Shown here one piece after another: positions 54,500 to 64,000 of a stretch of 64,000 nucleotides of DNA. Positions within the stretch are counted from its first letter, which is position 1, and each line of letters begins with the position of its first letter. A model generated the notes under the pieces. That model worked only from the letters and a program-made list of their open reading frames with translations. It was not told the DNA's origin and did not search any database. The DNA is from Coenobita brevimanus (Eukaryota; Arthropoda; Malacostraca; Decapoda; Coenobitidae), in the NCBI GenBank assembly GCA_032717465.1, contig CM064732.1, forward strand, positions 26,405,552 to 26,469,551. Reading direction: 5' to 3'. The translations under genes and the position numbers were made by a program.

Positions 54500-55825
54500 T
54501 TAAGATTTCCGTTGGGGGCCAGTGTGCTTCGTCTTTTTTTGTCGCCCGCCAGTAGTCGAGCGACTAACAGGGGACCTATCCCGGTGCTTGTTGATGGAAA
54601 CCTCCATATTTTCATCAATAACTAGGTTCCCAGCCTCCCCCGAGGAAGAGCTAACCTTCCTCTCCCTTGCTGGAGTAGGAACCGGAAGGACATGAGGACG
54701 TGACTGTTTCGTGAGGGTGGTCATGTTATTTTTAGCAGGCTTGTCAGGCTTCTCTTTAGGCCGTACTGATGGAGAGGCAGCAGCAGCCTGAGAGTAAGTT
54801 GAATCTTTAGGGATGTCAGTGAGAGAGTTGGAACGGACAGGAGGTCGAGATGGAGATGTACTGTGAGTGGCAGGAGGGAGAAAGACAGGGTCAGTCTGCG
54901 TCTCGACGGTGCACATCACAGGACGGGATATTACCGTCGAAGCATAGGACCTATTCGGCGTGGGAGTTGCATGCAACTCCTTAACCTTTTTCCTAGCTTC
55001 GTAGTAGGAAATACCCTCAGTTGCCTTCACTGTGCAGGCTTCCTTCTCCTCCTTCCACTTGGGACAATCCCTAGAGGAAGTGGAGTGAGTACCCTTGCAG
55101 TGAAAGCAACGTACTGTCTCTGATGTGCAACTTTCCGCATCATGACCCTGGCTTGCACACTTGCTGCACACTGGCTGGGAAGCCCGACAAGTCTTTGTAC
55201 CATGCCCATACAGCTGGCATTTCAGGCAACGCAAAGGGTTAGGGATGTACGGCCGAACGTGAATAATTTCATAACCAACTTTGATATCACTAGGAAGAGA
55301 AGATTTGGCAAATGTCAAGATGATAGTTGCTGTCTTCGTCCTTATGCCTTCCGAGTAGCAAGTTATGTATTTAGCCTCAATGACATCTTGCTGCGCCAAT
55401 TCACTTACGATCTCGTCCTCGCTCATCACCATGAGATCCCTGCAAGTGACAACACCCTTGCAAGAATTCATGGAGACTGGGATTTTGGCTTCGACATCGT
55501 AACAGTGGAATTTGCGCAGTTTCAACAAATCCTTTACCTGTGCCGAGTTTACAGTTTTGACCAGGAGATCTCCATTAGCAAGTTTTTTAACTTGTTCGAC
55601 TTCTCCCGCACAGTGGTCAATCACCTTCTTGATAAGGAAGGGATTGAGACTGGACAGGGGAGTGGAACCTAGCGCATGGATGATAACGTAGGTCGCATTT
55701 GCTACTGGGATATCAAGTGGGGCTCGAGTCTGGCGTCCGTCAGTCTGGGGGTGGTCAGTCCAGTCGTTCCTACTTTCGTTAGGACCACCTCCCCCCCTGA
55801 AGGGGGGGGGAGGCAGTAGGGGCAT
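54500..55825 (-). CDS. I-clade LINE ORF1, gag-like nucleic acid-binding protein
   Basis: From the first ATG (MPLLPPPPFRGG) it is 441 codons; the open frame extends to 55912 without an ATG. An RRM-like or PRE_C2HC-type region (YVIIHALGSTPLSSLNPFLI to about residue 190) precedes three knuckles at about residues 200-254: CLKCQLYGHGTKTC, CSKCASQGHDAESC and CFHCKGTHSTSSRDC. The last, followed by PKWKEEKE, is the variant typical of I and Jockey ORF1 proteins. A Ser/Pro/Lys-rich tail follows. It would coat element RNA. It ends GPQRKS-TAA (54502-54500), and ORF2 continues in the same phase. The runs of C and G before codon 15 could hide an indel, so the start is uncertain. Confidence 0.88.
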   Translation of the reverse strand: MPLLPPPPFRGGGGPNESRNDWTDHPQTDGRQTRAPLDIPVANATYVIIHALGSTPLSSLNPFLIKKVIDHCAGEVEQVKKLANGDLLVKTVNSAQVKDLLKLRKFHCYDVEAKIPVSMNSCKGVVTCRDLMVMSEDEIVSELAQQDVIEAKYITCYSEGIRTKTATIILTFAKSSLPSDIKVGYEIIHVRPYIPNPLRCLKCQLYGHGTKTCRASQPVCSKCASQGHDAESCTSETVRCFHCKGTHSTSSRDCPKWKEEKEACTVKATEGISYYEARKKVKELHATPTPNRSYASTVISRPVMCTVETQTDPVFLPPATHSTSPSRPPVRSNSLTDIPKDSTYSQAAAASPSVRPKEKPDKPAKNNMTTLTKQSRPHVLPVPTPARERKVSSSSGEAGNLVIDENMEVSINKHRDRSPVSRSTTGGRQKKTKHTGPQRKS

Positions 55826-56329
55826 CCTCCATAGATACCACTTCCCCCTCGCGGGGGAAGTGGGAAGAAAGAGAGAAACGAGCAAGGGACAGAGCACCTG
55901 GGGAAGACCCACCTAGTCTGAGATTACCCTCTCAAACCACTCTCGGGAGGACGCGCCTGTGTGTCACTCACACCCCAGAGCGATCAGTGGGGGGTACACT
56001 CCAGTGGTGAGTAAGCAAAGACAATCTCAATAATTAGATATAGACACCTACTATATCTACTAAGGCCAGGGAGGAAAATGAGATCTAGCTAACCTAACTT
56101 TATTGCAAAACGCCCTAGTGGCAAGAAAAAGAAAAAGCTAAGGCCGGTGAGGCAACCCTGCAGCTAGAGGAGAGATCAGCACACGTCCTTTCTCTCCGCA
56201 ACCATCCATCAAAGTCCCCGTTTCTGACTTTTCCCCTTCATACTAGTATTAGGGAGATACTGAGGATGCATGGGTGGTGGCTTTAGAAACGCGCCCATTA
56301 AAAAAAAAAAAAATCTTCCTCATATGATG

Positions 56330-57850
56330 TATGTAACAGCTACACGTTCTCCATCATATGAAGTACGAAGTGGCCAATGGGTTAAGGATGCTTCGGGAGA
56401 GCACTGCAACCAGCTTAAATGGTACAGGAAAGATATGGAGAGAGCAGATTCTGCACTTGGCCTTTAGCCTTTGATTGATGTTGATACTGTGTGTAAAGCA
56501 ATCGGCTGGATGCCTTTGGGGAAGGCGGAAGGTATGTCTGGGTTTATTGAAGACAAGATGAAGACCTGCAGGAACATGGGAGTGGGTTTAGTTATATATT
56601 TGATAATTTTTATTATACAAGGTGTCTCAGAAAAAAAACTACTTACTTCCTCACTGGTGTTCAGCCCATCAAGAAGAAAGCTTTGAGCAAGTTCAAAAAC
56701 AAGTAACAATACGTTTATGTATGAAAATGATGCTGCATACAGCTGTACCTTTCATCAGACTGTGGCCTGATATTTCTTCATCAACAAGACTGCATTGCTG
56801 AAAGCGCGCCTAAATTTTTGAGGCAAAAGTGTCTTGTTCCATATGACTGGTTGTAACGTGTGGCTGTGAATGTATTTAAGGGGAGGGGTAATGCCCTGGA
56901 AAGAGGAAATTATAGATGCATAAAGCTTTTGAACCAGAAAATGAAAGAAAAGATTAATGTCCTGGGAGGTATGATAAGGGAACGAGTGAATAATGCTGGG
57001 ATGCAGTTTGGGTTTATGCCAGTCAAGGGGACTGCTGATGCAATACTCGCTATCTGACAGTTAAACTATATAAGAGGGAAGAGAGAGATATGCTCTGTTG
57101 ATTCTGAACTGGTGTGTGACAGAGTGCCAGGAAAGTGGTGAAGTGGGGTATAAGAAAGCTTTGTACTAAGTAATGGTTGGTTTGGGTGGTTACAGCAATG
57201 TAAGAGGGTGCTCACGCACATGTGAGAGCGAATGGAGGTTTGAGTGATGAATTTCCCTTGAATGTTGGTGTGCATCAGGGGTCAGTTTTTGACCCCTTAA
57301 TGTTTATCATGCTGCTTAAAAATCTCTCACATGACTCCAGAACTGGGCCCCTAGGGGAGTAGTTGTACGGTGCTGACTTGGTGTTGATCACGGAAAATGT
57401 GAGGATAGTGGAGGAAAGACTTAAGAATTGGAAAGATGGAATGGGGTACAAGAATTAGGAGTGGACATAGATAAAACAAAGGTTAATGTTTTTAGGGATG
57501 GTGGCGGTATTGTCAAAGCAGAGGGAATGCAACCATGAGCAGCTGACCACAAGAGTGTGGGAAGTAACTTCATGTACAGATGGATGTGTATGTGTATTTG
57601 AATGACAGACTTGAGGGGTTAGGGCTGAGTTGAGAGGAAGGTTGCAACTTGATGAGAAGGGGTAGACTGAGATTGTTTAGGCCTGTGGAGAGGATGGAGT
57701 TTGCCATCCGGGTGTGGGAGGGTGAAAGATGTGAATGTAGAGGGACTTGATCATAGAGTGTGACCTTAGGGATAGCAGACTGCATTAAGAGGATGTTAGA
57801 GATACAGCTACATGGAGGGCTGCCATTAGATGACCAAGGCCGATACATGC
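56330..57850 (+). pseudogene. Decayed RTE-like LINE, third lineage
   Basis: Pieces in several frames follow one RT order. They are LKWYRKDMERADSALG; GWMPLGKAEGMSGF (an RT-finger equivalent) at 56500-56560; NVFKGRGNALERGNYRCIKL at 56866-56930; MQFGFMPVKGTADAILAI at 57001-57055; an HQGSVFDPLMF-like motif near 57275; a YGADLVLI box near 57368; then ERLKNWKDGM and a GVDIDKTKVNVFRDGG block. It is distinct from A1/A2: KMQFGF...GTTDAI and YADDLVLIAE are the family forms I know. About 250 bases near 56590-56840 do not fit and may be an insertion. The YADD Asp is lost. No usable ORF remains. Confidence 0.72.
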
Positions 57851-58490
57851 ATGCATGTTGGAGCCTTTATTGAAAAATGAATGAGCGAAGGAGATCCCCA
57901 AAGGCCACCCCCAGGGGAATGTGGAAGCAAGCGCCCTTCCTGGGTCCTGCCTGAAGTCTTTATGTGCGGCCTTTTTTTTTTCTTCTTCTTCTTTACCTAG
58001 GAACAAGAAATTTACATATTGGGAGATGTTTACCATGGCCACGTTTTCGACTGGATGGGAATCCGATGACACCAATCACGGTTGGGAGGGGGGGGGGAAG
58101 GATTGCCTGTGGGCAGAGGACAGTGCCATAGTTTTCTCGTAAGCTCATGCAATTTTCTTCATTAGTTGACTTTCACCCTGAACATATTTTGTAGATGGTG
58201 GGACCTCTGGGATTCACCCTTCACCTCCTCATAAATAATTATTTCATTCCCCTTACAATATTGAAGGAAGGGCTATCAAAGGCATCCTTTGTTTTGTTAT
58301 TTAATATTTATTAGCAGAGATATCGGTCCATAGCCCTGGTCGGATGTATTACCTACTGTGATAAAAGATTATCATTTTAGTAATCACTACCATCTCTTTT
58401 AAAATCTCTATGATACTAGCCTCCCCACTAACGTTTTACCGCCACACACATTTGGGAGATCTCTTCAGCTGAATAAAATAGTCTTATGTA
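57851..58490. other. No gene seen; LINE 3' flank
   Basis: Contains a T/C-rich run (57969-57996). A plus frame at 57921-58142 has no recognisable domain. Confidence 0.45.
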
Positions 58491-58499
58491 AAACATGAG

Positions 58500-58999
58500 T
58501 AAGATACAAAGAGCTTCCCTCGGGGTAAAAGCATACAGTACCATGAAAAAATTCATCGTTCACCACAGCTCCAAGAAACCCACTCACCATATCCCAACCC
58601 CCACCAAACTATTATATTTCTCCTTAACCGGCACTCACCACCTACATCATCATCTCATATATACCGTTAGTACTTTCACCGTTACATAAATCACCATTTC
58701 CAGCACAACAAATACGGCTACTGTCACAAAGCCATCACCACCACACTATGTACCCTCATCACTTCCACAACCACCACAACCATAACTACAACAAGCAATT
58801 TCATTTACCGCACCGTGACCATTAACAAACTACGACTTTTATTGCTGTCATTATTACTCCTACCACCACCACCACCGAGATCACCATCCTTCTCTTCCTC
58901 CTCCTACCACTACTACTGCTACTACTGTTACTGATAATTATATTAATAACGAATAATACTAACAACAGCAACACCTACAATATCAACAATGATGATGAT

Positions 59000-59044
<45 letters not shown>

Positions 59045-59045
59045 A
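58500..59045. repeat. CA/CAT/CCA-rich low-complexity tract ending in (CAT)n
   Basis: A cytosine- and adenine-rich stretch with many ACCACC, CATCAC and ACAAC words, ending in a pure ATC array at about 58994-59043. Frames here are composition artefacts. Confidence 0.7.
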
Positions 59046-59535
59046 ACTAGAACACAGTATAACTGTCCAAGGACAATTTTAATAAAGAAAAACTTCTCAT
59101 AGTCATTGTCCGCTAAAAGCCGAGCTATAAAGGGACCCTTAGGTCAAGGTGACTGATCTTGTGCATGTCACATTTGGTCATCACAGTCTATAAGTCCACC
59201 TAGTTTGATGGCAGAAGCTTTAACCTTTCTTGGAAAATTTGGTGACATCGGGAATATCCGGAAAAGTCCCATTTTTTTATCCCATGCGATCTTAAAAAAT
59301 AATGAGCCGATTGAAACTATACTCCCATCCAGTTTGCGTCATAGCTTACCGGTAAGTGTCTCTTGATACAGCATGGCTGACTCACTTTTTTGTGGTCCGC
59401 ATAATAGTCTGAGATCCGGCTGACTGATTGCCACTATATTTGGCCAAAAGAAAGGACCAACTGTCCAGCTGAGTAGACCAACTTTGCAGGCTCTAGGCCA
59501 AATAGCCTTAAAAAAAATGGAATTTTAAAATAAGT
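59046..59535. other. No gene; probable interspersed repeat
   Basis: Contains two related phrases, GAGCCGATTGAAACTATACT and GCTGACTGATTGCCACTATATTTGG, of the kind seen in eroded short repeats. I cannot classify it. Confidence 0.35.
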
Positions 59536-59551
59536 AATAATAATAATAATA

Positions 59552-59618
<67 letters not shown>

Positions 59619-59661
59619 CATTATAATTATTATTATTTTATTATTATTATTATTATTATTA
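59536..59661. repeat. (AAT)n-(ATT)n inverted microsatellite
   Basis: AAT repeats switch to ATT repeats at about 59554, forming a palindromic junction. ATT then continues with interruptions to the 5' end of the A1 LINE. Confidence 0.95.
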
Positions 59662-60227
59662 TGGAACGAATGATAGCGATGTGCCTTGAGCGAGAGATGG
59701 TGGTTGGAAATACCTTGTTTGAGAAGAAAAATATTTATAAGTCTATGTGGGTGAGACAGGAGGGTGAAGGGTTGTTGACAGAGCATTGATGGACTATGTG
59801 GTTGTGTCCAGGAATGTAATAGAAGATTGTTGGTTGTGAGAGTTTTGAGACGGGAGGGTCGAGGTATGTCTGACCACTACCTGGTGAAGGGAAAATTGAG
59901 AGTTGGTAACAGATGGCTGAGAGCTAGGAGAGTTAGGTGTGGCAGGGAGGTTTTGAAAGTAAGTTGGATAAAAGAGAGAATATTATAGAGTATCAGGAGA
60001 AATTGAAAGATGAGTGGAACACAGTGAAAGATTAGCAGAATGGCAGTGTGGAGGAGGAATGGCAGTTGTTTAAGAGTGCTGTGGTGGGGCATGCAGAAGA
60101 GGTGTGTGGTGTGAGACGAGTGGGTGATGGTGTAAGAAAGGGAAGTGAATGGTGGTGTGAGGAAGTAAGTATGGCTGTGGCTGAGAAGAGGTGTGCATAT
60201 GAAGGGTGGCTGTAGGGGAAGGATGAG

Positions 60228-60464
60228 GTGTCATATGAGCGGTATAAGGAAAAGAGGAATAGTGTGAGAAAGGGCTGTCATGATACTAAAGTATCAGCAG
60301 ATGAGAGGTGGGGTAGGCGGCTGGCTGAGAATTTTCAACAGAATAAGAAAATGTTTTGGAGGGAGGTGAAAAGGGTGCAAAAGGGAGAGTCTGGGAAGGA
60401 AAAGCGAGTAAAAGCAGAGGATGGAAGGATGTTAAATGAGATGGATGCAGTAAGGAAGAGATGA
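60228..60464 (+). pseudogene. LINE A1 linker fragment
   Basis: Basic linker: SYERYKEKRNSVRKGCHDTK, AENFQQNKKMFWREVKRVQK and a VKAEDGRMLNEMDAVRKR end, where a TGA replaces the following tryptophan codon. Equivalent in position to 9162-9540 of A2 copy 1. Confidence 0.82.
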
Positions 60465-60588
60465 GCAGAGTATTTTGAAAGATTGTTAATGTAGAGGAGG
60501 AAAGGGAGGCTGAGATTGTGGCAGATGGCAGGGTGCAAGGAATAAATGTGTTGGGAGAATTGGATGAATCTTTGATTACGATGGAGGA

Positions 60589-60903
60589 GTGCAGGAGGTA
60601 GTAAAAGAGATGGAAACAGGGAAAGCTGCAGGTATGGATGGGTGTGCTGTGGAATGCCTGAAGGGTGGTGGAGTGACTATTGTTGACTGGTTAGTAAGAT
60701 TGTTGAATGTGTGCTTTGTGAAAGGTATGGTGCCAATTGACTGGGCAAGTGCTTGTGTGGTCCCGTTGTATAAAAGTAAGAGTGATATGTATGAATATAC
60801 TAGTTTTAGGAGTTTAAGTCTGTTGAGTGTTGTAGGTAAGGTGTATGGCAGAGTGTTAATTAAGAGAGTTAGAGAAGGTATAGAGGGAGTGATTGGTGAT
60901 TAG
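60589..60903 (+). pseudogene. LINE A1 RT fingers fragment
   Basis: METGKAAGMDGCAVECLKGG, WASACVVPLYKSKSDMYEYT and LLSVVGKVYGRVLIKRVREG lead to VIGD, then a TAG where a Glu-type codon is expected. In A2 the same place reads VGEEQGGFRKGRG. Confidence 0.85.
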
Positions 60904-61160
60904 CAGTGTGGCTTTAGGAGAGGGAGGGGATGCGTGGATCTGGTGTTTGCTGTGAGGCAAGTGTGTGAAAAATGTTTAGCAAAAGGTAAGGATGTGTTTT
61001 GGGCGTTCATGGATTTAGAGAAAGCGTATGATAGAACTGGTAGGGAGGCTTTGTGAACTGTTTTAAGATTGTATGGACTTGATGGTAGGTTGCAAAAATG
61101 AGTGAAAAGTATTTATGTAAATAGTAGAGCGTGTGTAAGCGTGGGAAATACTGTGAGTGA

Positions 61161-61925
61161 TTGGTTTCCCGTGAGAGTGGGCTGCGGCTGGGATGTGTGA
61201 TGTCTCCATGGTTGTTTAATATTTATATTGAGGGTGTTGTAAGGGAGATGAATGCAAGAGTGTTAGGTGGAGGTCTGAGTCTGGTGAATGTTGATGGCAG
61301 AGAGTGGAATCTGAAGCAGCTGCTGTTTGCAGATGATACTGCACTCATGGTTGACTCGGAGGAGAGTTTGAGACAGTTTGTAGAGGAGTTTGGAAGGGTG
61401 TGTGAAAGGAGGAAATTGAAAGTAAATGAGAATAAGAGTAAAGTGATGAAGTGTACGAGGTTGGTAGATGGTAGGAGGATGAATATAGTTTTGAATGGCG
61501 AGTTGCCTGAGGAGGTAGAGTGTTTTAAGTATTTAGGGTCATATGTTGCTGTGGACAGAAGAACAGAAACAGAAGTGAAGTTTAGAATGAGTGAAGCAGG
61601 AAAGGCGCTGGGAGGAATGAAAAAAGTGTTTAGATGTTGTTCACTTAGAATGGATGTAAAGAGAAGGCTGTATGAAGGTGCTGTGGTACCAACTGCATTA
61701 TATGGGGCTGAAACATGGAATATAGGTGCAGCAGAGAGGAAAAGTTTGAATGTTATGGAGATGAGGTGTCTGAGGAGTATGTGTGGAACGACACGTATGG
61801 ATCGAGTGAGAAATGGTGAAGTGCAAAGGAGAACTGGAGTTGTACGGGAGATGGCTGATCGAGTTGAGCAGAGGGTGTTGCGATGGTTTGGGCATATGAG
61901 AGAATGGATAATGTGCGACTGGTGA
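61161..61925 (+). pseudogene. LINE A1 RT palm to C-terminal domain
   Basis: 254 codons with LRLGCVMSPWLFNIYIEGVV and the catalytic FADDTALMVDSEE (61328), then a thumb and TALYGAETWNIGAAERKSLN leading into the DNA-binding-like C-terminus. Motif A (WAFMDLEKAYDR, about 60997-61032) lies just upstream in another frame. A deletion near 61905 shifts the frame inside GHMERM. The end of the protein is read at 61883-62092. Confidence 0.88.
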
Positions 61926-62092
61926 AAAAGATAACTAGATCTGATGTGAGAGGTGTAAGGCTGAAAGGAAGACCACGAATAGGATGGATGGACAGTGTTA
62001 AGAGAGCGTTGGATGCGAGAGGGATGTCTGTTGAGCAAGGAAGAGTGACTGTGCTTGATAGAAATGACTGGAGAGAAACTGTGAATGAATAA
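61883..62092 (+). pseudogene. LINE A1 extreme C-terminus
   Basis: ERMDNVRLVKKITRSDVRGV, KGRPRIGWMDSVKRALDARG and SVEQGRVTVLDRNDWRETVN end at a TAA close to the family end. The 3' UTR begins with GACGCAGCCCTGAGGGG at 62099. Confidence 0.88.
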
Positions 62093-62413
62093 ATGATGAC
62101 GCAGCCCTGAGGGGTTATTCTCCCGCATTTGGTCTGATCAGTTGATCAGGTCAGGTGCGGGTAAGGGGATGGGTCCATTATGATGTGGCAGGGGTAAACC
62201 AGCTCTGCTGTCGGGCCCTGCTGTGGATGTCACTGATTGCACTGCGCAGTTGACCCTCGTGCGGTGTAGTGTGGTGAGGATCTGTCCCTTCTCCCCTTGG
62301 GGTTAAGATGCGAATGAATGTGTCTGAATGGATGAGTAAATTAGGAGTGTGTCGTCCTGTCTCGGCTACCTCCCTTTCCTTGGGGGAAGCAGTCTAGGTA
62401 TATAGATAGATAG

Positions 62414-62430
62414 ATTATTATTATTATTAC
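62414..62430. repeat. (TTA)n next to the A1 LINE tail
   Basis: A short ATT/TTA run immediately after the GATA tail of the LINE. Confidence 0.85.
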
Positions 62431-62497
62431 TGGCAAAAAACTAGAAAGCTACGCACAGGGATGTGGGGAATTTTCATAATAATGATGTTAATAATAG

Positions 62498-62598
62498 TAA
62501 TAATAATAATAATAATAACACCAGCAACAATGAAAATAATACCAATAAATGCAGTACTGCCAGAACTACCGAACTACGGCTTACACCACCAAACGCAA

Positions 62599-62633
<35 letters not shown>

Positions 62634-62644
62634 TACTACTTCTA

Positions 62645-62703
<59 letters not shown>

Positions 62704-62710
62704 GCTGCAA
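62498..62710. repeat. (TAA)n, (CTA)n and (CTG)n trinucleotide arrays
   Basis: TAA at 62498-62518, CTA at 62600-62660 with one shift, then CTG at 62661-62708 with one TAC interruption. The Tyr, Leu, Thr or Ala homopolymer frames over it are artefacts. Confidence 0.96.
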
Positions 62711-62918
62711 CTGCCAATAAAGCATTACCCTCCCAGCTACAACTGTCACAACCAGATGTACTACCACCACCACCATTCACATAAAATTGGTGCGTTTAAC
62801 ACACATTTCATCTAGTTTAGTCGCATAAAGTGTGAAACCTTTCGCTTCGCCATGAAATTAATCACATTTTATCGCTTTTCCTATAACCGTAAGATAGACA
62901 TGAATTTTGTGCGTAATT
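62711..62918. other. No gene seen
   Basis: A short unique-looking stretch between trinucleotide and purine repeats. Confidence 0.5.
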
Positions 62919-63372
62919 TTAAGAGATGAGGGAGGCAGGGGGGTTGGGAGGTAGAAGGGAAGAAAGGAGAATGAACGTGTGGGAGACTGGGAAAGAGGAA
63001 GAGAGGAGGGAGGAAAATGGACGAGAGGAAGGGAAGAGGGAGGAAAATGGACGAGAGGAAGGGAGGAGAGAGGACAATGAACGAGAGGAAGAGAGAAGTA
63101 ACAAGAGGATAGAGGATGGAAGGGGAAATGGGAAGAAGGAGGCATGGAAAAGATGAAAGATGATGATATGTGTGGAGCGGAGGACAAGAAAAAGAAAGAC
63201 TAGAAGGAAACGAAATGAAATGAGAGAAAATAAGATTGGGAAACGGGATATGAAGAAAACGAAAGTGCGAGAATGGGACAGGCAGGAAAGGAGGGAAGAA
63301 TGGGAAAGACAAAGGAAAGATGAAATACAAGAGAAAGGAAGAAGTTATGCAAATGACAAAAAAAAAAAAAAT
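62919..63372. repeat. Purine-rich tract with 30-bp minisatellite
   Basis: Almost all A/G on the plus strand. Within it, the unit GAGGGAGGAAAATGGACGAG plus about 10 purines recurs at 63006, 63036 and, diverged, 63066, with a period of 30. It resembles 33110-34770 in composition. Ser/Pro/Phe-rich minus frames are artefacts. Confidence 0.85.
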
Positions 63373-63784
63373 GTTAGAAGTGAACATCATCAGCATTAGC
63401 ATTATCGATATATTTGCCAATAAACCGTGGGGTGCAGTAAAGCACAGGAAACTATAAAAGCAGGGAAACTTTCAACAAAATATGGCCTGTGAAATGGTCC
63501 GCACACCAATGCACTCATCACTGAATCCTTCGATTTTCTTAGGTTTACCTCACAGTTCAAACGACTCATGCAAAATGTGCTTAATGATGCCAGCGGGACT
63601 GCCAAGATAAGCAGGTACTAAAGCGCTAGAGAGATCCAGAACCTTCTGGGCCGTAATTCGAGGATTTGCTAGTCTTCTGGACTGAAAGACATTGCGTCCA
63701 AAATATCTTATAGTTTAAACACGGACATGGTCGATCCAAGATGTGCTGAAGCATGAGTTAAGGAAAAGAACAGATAAACCAGGG
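63373..63784. other. No gene recognised
   Basis: Unique-looking DNA; nothing with a domain. Confidence 0.45.
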
Positions 63785-63901
63785 CAGTGGTTATCAACCT
63801 GGGGGATTCACCCCTCTAGGGGGACGTGAGCAATTTCCAAGGGGGACATAAGGACTCTGACAAAAAAATAATGGTGTGAACAAGCGCGCGCGCGCGCGTG
63901 C

Positions 63902-63984
<83 letters not shown>

Positions 63985-64000
63985 GCCATGAACTAGTGAT
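63785..64000 (+). mobile_element. hAT-like element end, cut by the window
   Basis: CAGTGGTTATCAACCTGGGG followed by CACCCCTCTAGGGGGACGTG matches the start of many hAT elements (CAGTGGTTCTCAACCTGGGG-like) and the related end of the MITE at 18414. The other end and the 8-bp duplication lie beyond the window, so the length is unknown. Confidence 0.55.
63888..63982. repeat. (CG)n - (TG)40 microsatellite
   Basis: GCGCGCGCGCGCG at 63885-63898, then TG to 63982. Alternating purine-pyrimidine, a classic Z-DNA-prone composition. Confidence 0.95.

Larger units (their letters stand above)
50140..56230 (-). mobile_element. I-clade LINE, nearly full length (about 6.1 kb)
   Basis: A minus-strand non-LTR retrotransposon. 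The order is a 5' leader (about 56230-55826), gag-like ORF1 with three CCHC-type knuckles, then ORF2 with APE-like endonuclease, RT, RNase H and a terminal zinc-binding region. A 3' UTR of about 700 bp and an A-rich end near 50140-50230 follow. RNase H and CCHC knuckles in this order place it with the I group (I, Nimb and relatives). Both ORFs are open, making this the best-preserved LINE here. However, RT motif A has lost its catalytic aspartate and ORF2 has no visible start codon. The exact 5' end is uncertain. Confidence 0.9.
59663..62413 (+). mobile_element. RTE-type LINE, lineage A1, long copy
   Basis: A 5'-truncated copy starting inside the endonuclease (RMIAMCLEREMVVGNTLFEK near 59670) and running through linker, RT and C-terminal domain to the complete 3' UTR and a TATATAGATAGATAGA tail. 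ATT repeats lie on both sides (ending 59661; TTATTATTATTA at 62415-62427), consistent with insertion into or duplication of an ATT run. Stops and frameshifts split the ORF. The last 700 bases match 7617-8337 on the other strand. Confidence 0.9.

Overview
The window is repeat-dominated intergenic DNA of an animal, most likely an arthropod and probably a decapod crustacean. The evidence is the very dense long dinucleotide arrays (TA, CA, CT), the mixture of RTE-type, Jockey/CR1-type and I-type LINEs, and a Mag-type Ty3/Gypsy element whose proteins resemble those I know from crab genomes. The taxon call is inference. I recognise no host protein-coding gene, rRNA or functional tRNA. Every substantial open frame with recognisable homology belongs to a transposable element, and most copies are broken.

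Layout. 1-1954: short tandem repeats and a probable LTR. 1965-4410: a decayed Jockey/CR1-like LINE (family J). 4411-7616: microsatellites, with a pogo-like non-autonomous DNA element lodged in a TA array. 7617-11151: two head-to-head RTE-type LINE copies (lineages A1 and A2). 11152-14639: TA arrays with a tRNA-derived SINE and a second A2 copy. 15338-17850: a second J copy on the minus strand. 18414-18693: a hAT-type MITE with perfect 8-bp target duplications. 18720-19560: a Gypsy Pol remnant. 22345-27245: SINE-like and inverted interspersed repeats and another LINE ruin. 27400-30110: simple repeats. 30130-32870: a third A2 copy, minus strand. 33110-34961: 1.65 kb of almost pure purine sequence and a 27-bp minisatellite. 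35838-39300: long GT/CA arrays, an isolated LINE C-terminal fragment and a tRNA-like SINE head.

40089-49626 is the most structured region. It is a Ty3/Gypsy element with two 207-bp LTRs and a perfect AAGGG target duplication. Its integrase is split by a 5.25-kb TA-flanked Tc1-like transposon with unusually long inverted repeats (about 1.3 kb each). That transposon in turn holds an RTE-A2 3' fragment, so three insertion events are stacked in readable order. 50140-56230 is an almost complete I-clade LINE on the minus strand. Its gag-like ORF1 and its endonuclease-RT-RNase H ORF2 lie in the same frame, separated by a single TAA. 56330-57850 is a decayed third RTE-like lineage. 59663-62413 is a near full-length but broken A1 copy. 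The window ends in purine-rich DNA, a hAT-like terminus and a TG array.

Two general patterns stand out. Nearly every LINE 3' end abuts a GATA or TA microsatellite, and TA arrays have also received DNA transposon and SINE insertions. The strongest candidates for something undescribed are the long-TIR Tc1 element and the single-stop ORF1/ORF2 arrangement of the I-type LINE.
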